Source of the DNA: an uncultured Caryophanales bacterium
GTDB lineage: Bacteria; Bacillota_I; Bacilli_A; RFN20; CAG-826
Reading direction: 5' to 3'
NCBI GenBank assembly: GCA_937895315.1
Contig: CALAWM010000066.1
Location: forward strand, 1 to 6,993
Length of the DNA stretch: 6,993 nt
Shown: piece by piece, positions 1-4,924 of the stretch
Layout of the letters: every line of letters starts with the position of its first letter
Position numbering within the stretch: the stretch's first letter is position 1
The notes under the pieces: generated by a model
What the model was told of the DNA's origin: nothing
What the model saw: only the letters and a program-made list of their open reading frames with translations
Databases searched by the model: none
Position numbers and translations under genes: made by a program

Positions 1-35
1 AAAATTCACATGGCCATCAAAAGTAAAAATAATTA

Positions 36-83
36 TTTACACTGAAAAATCAGACAAAATAAATTTATATAAAATCAAGGAGG
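36..83 (+). promoter_or_regulatory. Weak candidate promoter and strong RBS of the TIR-like gene
   Basis: A TTTACA box at 36-41 (5 of 6 to the -35 consensus) is followed 18 bp later by a poor -10 candidate, TAAATT at 60-65. A TATAAA at 68-73 is an alternative but has no good -35 partner. The ribosome binding site AAGGAGG at 77-83 is very strong and sits 8 nt before the ATG at 92. Another ATG at 88 is only 4 nt from this site and opens a four-codon frame that ends at 100-102. The rest of 1-91 shows no gene. Confidence 0.35.
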
Positions 84-91
84 AAAAATGA

Positions 92-595
92 ATGTCTTAT
101 AGGAACAAAACTTATGTCGCTTTTGATGGTGATAGAGACATAAAATTTTATAATTTGATGAAGGCATGGAAATCAAATGATCGTATTGAATTCGATTTTC
201 ATGATGCTCACGATTTAAATTACGCACGTGACTCGTCAGAAGAAGAGTCGATCAAGAGACAACTTCGTGAAAGAATGCAAAACTCTAAAATCTTCCTTTT
301 ACTTGTGGGTACTAATACTAAATATTTAACCAAATTTGTTAAGTGGGAAATTGAGTCAGCGATTCGAAGAGATCTTCCAATAATAGTTGTGAATCTAAAC
401 GATAAAAGAAGCAAAGACAATAGTTTATGTCCATCTTCATTAAATGGCATCTTGTCTATTCATATCCCATTTAGAAAAGAGATTATCCAGTATGCAATTG
501 ATAATTGGCCATCTTTACACGAACAACATAAAGAAAAAGAAGAAACTGGAGCTTATCATTATAAAGATAGCGTTTACACGAGTTTAGGGCTATAG
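92..595 (+). CDS. TIR-like (ThsB/MTH538-type, DUF1863) domain protein
   Basis: This 167-residue cytosolic protein is essentially one TIR-like domain of the MTH538/DUF1863 type, the fold of ThsB in Thoeris anti-phage defence. Known ThsB proteins sense phage and make an NAD-derived cyclic nucleotide signal. Visible elements are the first strand with KTYVAFDGDRD (residues 6-16), the FDFHDAHDLNYARD block (34-47), the helix IKRQLRERMQNSK (54-66), the strand IFLLLVG (67-73), and WEIE with E86 where the catalytic Glu is expected. IIVVNLN (97-103) and NWPS further on also fit. There is no signal peptide or membrane segment. The start at 92 is set by AAGGAGG 8 nt upstream. The next reading frame begins 2 nt after the stop and is a broken second TIR gene, so the pair was probably one operon. 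No ThsA-like effector (SIR2, SLOG or macro domain) is in the window. The fold assignment is confident; NADase activity and a defence role are inferred from the family. Confidence 0.85.
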   Translation: MSYRNKTYVAFDGDRDIKFYNLMKAWKSNDRIEFDFHDAHDLNYARDSSEEESIKRQLRERMQNSKIFLLLVGTNTKYLTKFVKWEIESAIRRDLPIIVVNLNDKRSKDNSLCPSSLNGILSIHIPFRKEIIQYAIDNWPSLHEQHKEKEETGAYHYKDSVYTSLGL

Positions 596-597
596 AT

Positions 598-767
598 ATG
601 TCGCATCGCTGTTTCATTAGTTTCAAAAAAGAAGACTCTTTTTACATAAAAAGAGATTATTAAAAGGCTTGGGAAAGAACGGATTGTTAGAAAAGCAATA
701 GACAAATGGATGGATTGATTCTATAAACTGGTTTGAATTACTATCTGTGTCCAAATACCAGAAATAA
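598..767 (+). pseudogene. Degraded second TIR-like gene (two frameshifts, truncated)
   Basis: The ATG at 598 opens a frame reading MSHRCFISFKKEDSFYIK, a typical N-terminus of another TIR/DUF1863-like family. It stops at 661-663. The next frame (from 650) continues with KEIIKRLGKERIVRKAIDKWMD and stops at 716-718. The third frame (from 711) gives WIDS and then INWFELLSVSKYQK, ending at TAA 765-767. Two simple events restore one frame: loss of one A from the A5 run at 648-652, and removal of one copy of the tandem TGGA TGGA at 707-714. The joined product would read ...YIKEIIKRLGKERIVRKAIDKWIDS... and be about 55 residues, far shorter than the usual 130-200. The core of the domain is therefore also missing. 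The ATG lies 2 nt after the upstream TIR stop, which suggests former translational coupling. Homology of the first 40 or so residues is fairly secure from motif memory; the last 14 residues (after DS) are not recognised. Confidence 0.72.
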
Positions 768-908
768 CACTATATTTATATTATATAAAGAATAATGCGT
801 ATGTTTTACCCTTGAAATGAGAAAAACAAGGGAGTTAACACCGAAAGCATTAAATTAATGTAGGAAAAATGTGAAAATCCTAGTTAATTTGATAACTTAG
901 CGTCTTTC
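768..908. other. Non-coding stretch with small inverted repeats
   Basis: No open frame of useful length is present on either strand. Two small inverted repeats can be seen: CCCTTG/CAAGGG (809-814 and 827-832, 12-nt loop) and TAGGA/TCCTA (861-865 and 878-882). Neither has a T-run, so neither is a convincing terminator. The stretch is probably debris left after decay of the second TIR gene and anything that followed it. Confidence 0.5.
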
Positions 909-1022
909 TTTCCTAACCACAACATATAGTTTCCGTGAAACGGCAATAACTCGTAAAAAAGGACACTTTTCTTAATGTCAACCTTGATTTTCCTAACCAC
1001 AACAAAAAAGGACACTTTTCTT
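909..1022. repeat. Composite direct repeats (16-bp and 19-bp units, two copies each)
   Basis: Unit A (TTTCCTAACCACAACA) occurs exactly at 909-924 and 989-1004. Unit B (AAAAAAGGACACTTTTCTT) occurs exactly at 955-973 and 1004-1022. In the first copy A and B are separated by 30 nt, which contain a small CCGT-gaa-ACGG hairpin (933-943). In the second copy they share one base. The block thus looks like a duplicated A-B module, one with a 31-bp insertion or the other with a 31-bp deletion. With only two copies and no regular spacing it is not a CRISPR array. The GGACACTTTT core recalls the ends of some IS3-type insertion sequences, but no transposase is present, so a mobile-element scar is only a guess. 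Confidence 0.75.
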
Positions 1023-1056
1023 TATTATGTTTAAAATGCGAATTTTTGTTTCAAGC

Positions 1057-1109
1057 GTTGCCCCATTAGAGAAAAAAAGACCTTAGGGTCTCTTTTTTTA
1101 TGGGGCGAC
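1057..1109. terminator. Long hairpin, probably a bidirectional rho-independent terminator
   Basis: An outer arm GTTGCCCCAT (1057-1066) pairs with ATGGGGCGAC (1100-1109), with one G-U pair. Inside it, A-run plus AGACC (1072-1082) pairs with GGTCT plus T-run (1087-1099) around the loop TTAG, with one or two bulged bases. The A-run on one side and the T-run on the other let the inner hairpin end transcription on both strands. The outer GC-rich arm is unusual for a plain terminator. It lies before the nuclease-like gene, so it may isolate that gene from the TIR genes or act as an attenuator in its leader. Confidence 0.7.
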
Positions 1110-1168
1110 ACGAAGGAATATGTTAGAAAACATCATTTTCTTAACTATTTATCACTGAGGTAACAATA

Positions 1169-1939
1169 ATGGGAAAAAATAATGGTCATGAAAATGAAAT
1201 GCAAATAATTAGTGAACTTAATGGTAAACAAATTACTGAATTGCCAAAACACTTTTCATGGATAAGTAGAATATTTTCCAATTTAGAAGGTTCTTTAGTT
1301 GTAACTAAATTGAATAACGAGCAAAAGGCGGATATTTCAATACGGATTGGAAAAGAAACCAGGTATATTTCGATTAAAAGTGGCGATTTGAATTCATTTC
1401 ACTCGGAGGATATTTCCCTTTTTATTCCTTTTTTACGTTCAATTGGGGTTAGTGAAAGCACACTAAAAACAATTGTTTTCTTCCATTATGGCGACAAAAC
1501 ATTAGACGGGTCTGGTTTCATTCGTTATACTTCTGAGGAACTAAGAAAAACCCATCGTGAATACTTTAAAATTGCCAGTAAAGAACTTGGTCAGGAACAT
1601 ATTATGAGGGCAGTAATTGAAAGATGCATAATTAAAGGACGTTTTAATGATAATTATCCAGTAGATGGAATATATTATGGAACTATTTCAGATGGTCACT
1701 TTATTAATACTGTTTCGGTATATAAAATATTACTTCGAAAAAAGTATCAAAAACATAATGGAACAATTAATTTCGGTCTTCTAAGTTATCAACCAGGAAG
1801 CAGAAATTTATGGGGAGATCCTGGAACCGAAATAAAAAGAAGTCGCTGTGAAATTAAGTGGCGTAGTTTTAAGGCGGATATTATAAACTTTTTAAAATTC
1901 AAAAGTAATAGTTATACATCTAATCCAAAGGGAAAATAA
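1169..1939 (+). CDS. Orphan PD-(D/E)xK nuclease-like protein
   Basis: The 256-residue product is not a family I can name. Its N-terminal half carries an arrangement typical of restriction-endonuclease-like nucleases: GHENE with E8/E10 in a first helix, KADISI with D55 at a strand end, YISIKSG with K70 on the next strand, and NSFHSE (75-80) behind it. D55 and K70 would be the metal-binding D...xK pair, with E8 or E10 as the helix Glu; the acidic residue normally two before the Lys is Ser68 here. The C-terminal half has a conserved-looking block around YQPGSRNLWGDPG and EIKWRSFKADI, perhaps DNA recognition. There is no signal peptide or membrane segment. The start is set by GAGG (1157-1160), 8 nt before the ATG. 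No methyltransferase or helicase accompanies it, so it is not a complete restriction system. A role in defence beside the TIR genes is an inference from location; a selfish or repair nuclease is equally possible. Confidence 0.65.
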   Translation: MGKNNGHENEMQIISELNGKQITELPKHFSWISRIFSNLEGSLVVTKLNNEQKADISIRIGKETRYISIKSGDLNSFHSEDISLFIPFLRSIGVSESTLKTIVFFHYGDKTLDGSGFIRYTSEELRKTHREYFKIASKELGQEHIMRAVIERCIIKGRFNDNYPVDGIYYGTISDGHFINTVSVYKILLRKKYQKHNGTINFGLLSYQPGSRNLWGDPGTEIKRSRCEIKWRSFKADIINFLKFKSNSYTSNPKGK

Positions 1940-2034
1940 TAGAAATATCGTATAATACAATTCTTTATTTTGTGGATAAATTTTGCACAATTTAAACATA
2001 AGAAGCAATAAAATAGTAATTTTGATAATTTGTT

Positions 2035-2075
2035 TTGTTGGCTAAATTACGTCATGCTATAATCCTTACGAGGTG
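2035..2075 (+). promoter_or_regulatory. Extended -10 promoter and RBS of the satP-like gene
   Basis: TGCTATAAT (2055-2063) is a perfect extended -10 element. A TTGTTG at 2035-2040 gives a 17-bp spacer and only a half match to -35, as is common with extended -10 promoters. Transcription would start near 2069-2070, almost inside the RBS GAGGTG (2070-2075), leaving a leader of about 17 nt. The 146-bp gap before the gene also has a TTTTGCACAA motif at 1981-1990 that recurs upstream of the carbohydrate operon. Confidence 0.6.
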
Positions 2076-2085
2076 AAACAAATAT

Positions 2086-2646
2086 ATGAATATTTCTAAT
2101 GAAAAGAAAATGAATCCCGGACCACTTGGGTTACTTGGTTTTGGTCTATCAACTATATTGCTTAACATTCATAATTTAGGAGTTAATTCTCTAAATACAG
2201 TCATTCTTGCGATGGGTATCACTCTTGGTGGCCTTGCCCAAGTAATTGCCGGAATTTTGTTTTTAAAAGAGAAAAATACCTTTAAGGGAACAGCATTTAC
2301 ATCTTATGGACTTTTCTGGTTTTCCCTTGTTTTAGTTTGGATTTATAAACCAGCCGACGTTAATGTAGGTAGTAGTTTTGACTTGGGATTAAATCTCTTA
2401 CTATGGGCAATTTATTCATTAGTAATGTTTAGTGCAACTTTTCGTCAAAATTTAATTACGCGTATTGTCTTCGGATTAGTAACTATTTTGTTTTCATTAT
2501 TAGCTATTGGTCATCTAGCAAATTTACCCCTTATCATCAATATCGCCGGTGGTGTTGGCATTCTCGCAGGAATTAGTGCATTTTATGATGCTGCCGGACA
2601 AATTGTTCATGAAGAGTATGAAAAAAAGTTCCTTCCATTCTTCTAA
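2086..2646 (+). CDS. satP: SatP/YaaH (GPR1/FUN34) family acetate/succinate transporter
   Basis: This 186-residue membrane protein belongs to the GPR1/FUN34/YaaH family, whose members move acetate and succinate across the cytoplasmic membrane together with protons. The diagnostic N-terminal motif NPGPLGLLGFG (residues 10-20) is present, with ILLNIHNLG behind it. Six hydrophobic segments are visible, along with the conserved FTSYGLFW stretch after helix 2 and a C-terminal YDAAGQIVHEEY. The length matches the bacterial family (about 185-200). The start is set by the GAGGTG 10 nt upstream. It is a single-gene unit with its own promoter, ended by a hairpin shared with the convergent AraC gene. Given the carbohydrate operon nearby it may export or reclaim acetate from fermentation or deacetylation, but that link is inference. 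Confidence 0.93.
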   Translation: MNISNEKKMNPGPLGLLGFGLSTILLNIHNLGVNSLNTVILAMGITLGGLAQVIAGILFLKEKNTFKGTAFTSYGLFWFSLVLVWIYKPADVNVGSSFDLGLNLLLWAIYSLVMFSATFRQNLITRIVFGLVTILFSLLAIGHLANLPLIINIAGGVGILAGISAFYDAAGQIVHEEYEKKFLPFF

Positions 2647-2668
2647 ATAGTTACTGATCTCCTTTTCA

Positions 2669-2695
2669 AAAAGACTTGGTCTGACCAAGTCTTTT
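2669..2695. terminator. Bidirectional terminator between convergent satP and araC-type genes
   Basis: AAAAGACTTGGT (2669-2680) pairs perfectly with ACCAAGTCTTTT (2684-2695) around the 3-nt loop CTG. The stem is 12 bp, with T-runs at the 3' foot on both strands. It starts 23 bp after the transporter stop and lies 10 bp beyond the regulator stop, so it can end both transcripts. Confidence 0.92.
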
Positions 2696-2704
2696 CTTAT
2701 GATG

Positions 2705-3565
2705 TTAATGGGTGGACTTTCTTATTTTTTGGGGTGAAGTCCCATAGTACTTTTTAAATACTCTAGAAAAATAATGACAATTTGGTAGATTAACTTCATC
2801 ACATATTCGATTGATAGGCATATTCGTGTTCATAAGGAGTCCATATGCTTTTGACAACCTATATCGGGTGATGTAATTGTAAAGAGAGTACCCGGTTTCT
2901 TTTTGAAAGAGGTTTGAAAGGTAATTAGGATGATAGGAGAAGGACTCCGCAATTTGTGTATTGCTAATCTTCTTTTTATAGTTTTGCTGAATGTATTTTA
3001 TGACATCGCTTATAATTGCCCCATAAGAATTGGAAAGTAAGTCGTTAATATAACTTGCAGTTAAAATTAAAACTTGGAGTAAGGCTGAACGAAGTTTAAT
3101 TTGTGAATGATTCAAGTTGTCCTTATATATATCGACAATTGATGCCAAAAGTTCATTAACTTGTGGTAAAAATTTAATATAGATAATGTCATTAAATGCT
3201 TCAAAATCATCAAATTCCACTTTTTCAAGAATAGCATCAATTTTAAATTTTTGTTCACTTGAGGGTACTATGGGAGTAACGATATGACTATTTTTATTAG
3301 TGTAATCAAAGTTACAAGTCATGACCACAAAGTCTTCGCCTTCTTCGGGAATTGCTTTATATGTATGCCCAGATTGCCAAAGGACAAAGGAGTAAGGTTC
3401 TAAAGGAAATTCACGATTATCAATGTAGAGTGTCCCCTTCCCTTTTATACAATAAAAAATCCGATGATCAAAACTAACAATATTTGTCCTAAGAAATAAA
3501 ATTTCTCGCGAAAAATTTTGGCGGGCGGCAAAACGGACAAAGGGGTAAATGTCATTAAATTTCAT
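2705..3565 (-). CDS. AraC-family transcriptional regulator with cupin sensor domain
   Basis: This 286-residue regulator has the usual two-part layout. Residues 1-90 or so form a cupin-like (AraC N-terminal) sensor: HRIFYCIKGKGTLYID and the EPYSFVLWQSGHTY turn look like the sugar-binding barrel. About 186-283 form the double helix-turn-helix, with ISNTQIAESFSYHPNYLSNL as the first HTH, PINRICDEVNLPNCHYFSRV as the second, and the signature FKKYYGTSPQKIR near the end. The length is normal. It is divergent from the glycoside hydrolase/isomerase/SGNH operon, which it most likely controls in response to the sugar. It converges on the transporter gene, with a shared terminator. Its own TATAAT (3577-3572 on this strand) lies so close that the predicted transcript would start at or next to the ATG. 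A GGAAG stretch just 2-3 nt before the ATG is a poor RBS. Confidence 0.93.
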   Translation of the reverse strand: MKFNDIYPFVRFAARQNFSREILFLRTNIVSFDHRIFYCIKGKGTLYIDNREFPLEPYSFVLWQSGHTYKAIPEEGEDFVVMTCNFDYTNKNSHIVTPIVPSSEQKFKIDAILEKVEFDDFEAFNDIIYIKFLPQVNELLASIVDIYKDNLNHSQIKLRSALLQVLILTASYINDLLSNSYGAIISDVIKYIQQNYKKKISNTQIAESFSYHPNYLSNLFQKETGYSLYNYITRYRLSKAYGLLMNTNMPINRICDEVNLPNCHYFSRVFKKYYGTSPQKIRKSTH

Positions 3566-3571
3566 ACTTCC

Positions 3572-3577
3572 ATTATA
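3572..3577 (-). promoter_or_regulatory. -10 box of the AraC-type gene, possibly leaderless
   Basis: A perfect TATAAT on the minus strand ends 6 nt before the A of the ATG at 3565, so transcription would begin at the start codon. No good -35 is found at 17 bp; the hexamer there is TCATTC. It overlaps the region of a nearby palindrome and could be self-regulated. Confidence 0.4.
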
Positions 3578-3592
3578 TACTATTTTAAAAAT

Positions 3593-3608
3593 ATGAATGA
3601 TTATTCAT
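3593..3608. promoter_or_regulatory. Candidate operator palindrome in the divergent intergenic region
   Basis: ATGAAT-gatt-ATTCAT is a perfect 6-4-6 inverted repeat, just upstream of the AraC-type gene where its -35 should be. Its right part, TTATTCATTT (3601-3610), recurs exactly at 3718-3727, beside and overlapping the -35 of the divergent operon. Such paired sites fit AraC-type looping control, but the AT-richness makes chance copies possible. Confidence 0.35.
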
Positions 3609-3724
3609 TTAGTTACACTTTTTTTCGTTGTTTTTTAATAAGATAATCATAGATACGACATTATTGTTTTTTTTCAAAATATTTCGGTTATTTATTTTGT
3701 GCAAATTTTCATTTACTTTATTCA

Positions 3725-3793
3725 TTTTCACACGCGTAAGAGAATTATATAATATAGATGTAGAAATATTTTGCACATAATTGCATACGAGGT
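3725..3793 (+). promoter_or_regulatory. Promoter and RBS of the carbohydrate operon
   Basis: TTTTCA (3725-3730, 4 of 6) and a perfect TATAAT (3748-3753) are separated by 17 bp, putting the start of transcription near 3760. The leader is about 40 nt and ends with GAGGT (3789-3793), 7 nt before the ATG at 3801. A weak -35 next to repeated motifs is what an AraC-activated promoter looks like. TTTGCACA-type motifs flank it: on the minus strand at 3697-3704, and on the plus strand at 3770-3777 within the leader. Confidence 0.65.
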
Positions 3794-3800
3794 ACAGCTT

Positions 3801-4922
3801 ATGAAAAAACTTAAATTGTATTCTTATTATTTTCCAAACTGGCATGAAGATAAAAGAAACAATGTTTGGCATGGAAAAGGATGGACTGAATGGGAAGTTT
3901 TAAAAGTTGCTAAAGCACGCTTTCCTGGCCATAATCAACCATTAGTGCCAATGTGGGGTTACGAAGATGAAAGTGACCCAGTAGTGATGGAAAAGAAGAT
4001 CAAGACCGCCCTTAAATACGGGATAGATGGATTCATCTTTGACACTTATTATTACGCCGATGGACCATATCGTGAACGTTGTATTCAAGAAGGTTTCCTA
4101 AAAGCAAAAAACTTTAAAGATATGGAATTTGCCATCATGTGGTGTAATCATGATGCAATCTATGCTCATCCATCACCCCGTAACATTATTAGCCCGGTAT
4201 TAAAGTCTGGGGTTGTTACTGAAGAAGACTTCATTCGGATTACGGATGACTTTATCGAAAAGTACTTTCATTACCCTAACTATATTAGGGTTGACGGAAA
4301 GTTACTGTTTGCGATCTATAATGTTGAAAAACTTATTCGTGAGTTCGGTGGCGTTGATGAATGTGTGCGCATATTTAATGATTTGCGTAAGCGCGTGCGT
4401 GATAAAGGTTTAGGAGAAATCCACCTTGCCACGGTCTCCGCGATCATAGAAGATATTACGAAAGACAAAAAAGAAATTAATAAAATTCTTAAATCGGTGG
4501 GTATTGATGAAAGTCTTCGTTATTGGTGGCCAGTCAAATATGATGATGACCGCCTTACAGTGGAATATGAAGATTTTATGGAAGCCGGAATTGCTGCAAC
4601 ACGGGAAGATATCGAAGTTTATGATATTCCAACTGTTTGTCATGTAATGACGGGAACAGATCAATCACCACGGACAATTCAATCTGAAGTATATGAAAAC
4701 CTAAATATATACCCATGGTATGCAATTGTTGTAAATAATACGCCAATTTTATTTGAAAAGGCATTTAAAGCCATTCGTGAAATTGCTTTAAAAGAATCAA
4801 AAGGAAACTTTATGACTTGTGTTTGGAATGAATGGACGGAAAGCAATTACTTAGAGCCAACTATGGGGCTAGGATATAGTTACCTTGAAGCTATAAAAAA
4901 AGTATTGGATGAGGAGAAATAA
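3801..4922 (+). CDS. WbsX/GH99-like glycoside hydrolase-type protein, intracellular
   Basis: The 373-residue product resembles the glycoside hydrolase family 99-like / WbsX-type (Glyco_tran_WbsX) proteins, a TIM-barrel group related to endo-acting alpha-mannan hydrolases. Recognisable features are the N-terminal YYFPNWHED strand (9-17), GWTEWEVLKVAKARFPGHNQP (28-47), YGIDGFIFDTYYYADG (73-88), and the terminal WNEWTESNYLEP (342-353), whose acidic residues probably line the active site. The start at 3801 is preferred over an in-frame TTG at 3771 because GAGGT sits 7 nt before the ATG and the family begins with the YYFP strand. No signal peptide is seen, so it should act in the cytoplasm on an imported oligosaccharide. 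It is the first gene of the operon; the isomerase-like gene follows after 2 nt. The alternative reading is a glycosyltransferase, as some WbsX relatives are annotated; the catabolic neighbours favour hydrolysis. Confidence 0.82.
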   Translation: MKKLKLYSYYFPNWHEDKRNNVWHGKGWTEWEVLKVAKARFPGHNQPLVPMWGYEDESDPVVMEKKIKTALKYGIDGFIFDTYYYADGPYRERCIQEGFLKAKNFKDMEFAIMWCNHDAIYAHPSPRNIISPVLKSGVVTEEDFIRITDDFIEKYFHYPNYIRVDGKLLFAIYNVEKLIREFGGVDECVRIFNDLRKRVRDKGLGEIHLATVSAIIEDITKDKKEINKILKSVGIDESLRYWWPVKYDDDRLTVEYEDFMEAGIAATREDIEVYDIPTVCHVMTGTDQSPRTIQSEVYENLNIYPWYAIVVNNTPILFEKAFKAIREIALKESKGNFMTCVWNEWTESNYLEPTMGLGYSYLEAIKKVLDEEK

Positions 4923-4924
4923 AA

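Noticed and set aside
909..1022. CRISPR array
   Set aside because: Only two copies of each unit, irregular spacing, no spacers of uniform length, no cas genes.
1120..1158. Twelve-codon leader peptide (ATG 1120, TGA 1156-1158) before the nuclease-like gene
   Set aside because: Its only Shine-Dalgarno candidate is 2 nt from the ATG, and there is no codon pattern pointing to attenuation.
1951..1956. TATAAT after the nuclease-like gene as a promoter
   Set aside because: No -35 at a usable distance; the extended -10 at 2055-2063 is much better placed for the transporter gene.
3771..3800. In-frame TTG start extending the GH99-like protein by ten residues
   Set aside because: GAGGT at 3789-3793 is ideally placed for the ATG at 3801, nothing similar precedes the TTG, and the predicted transcript starts near 3760.
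3609..3872. Minus-strand open frame of 87 codons across the divergent intergenic region
   Set aside because: It is low-complexity AT-rich sequence, covers the operon promoter and the GH99-like start, and has no family-like motif.
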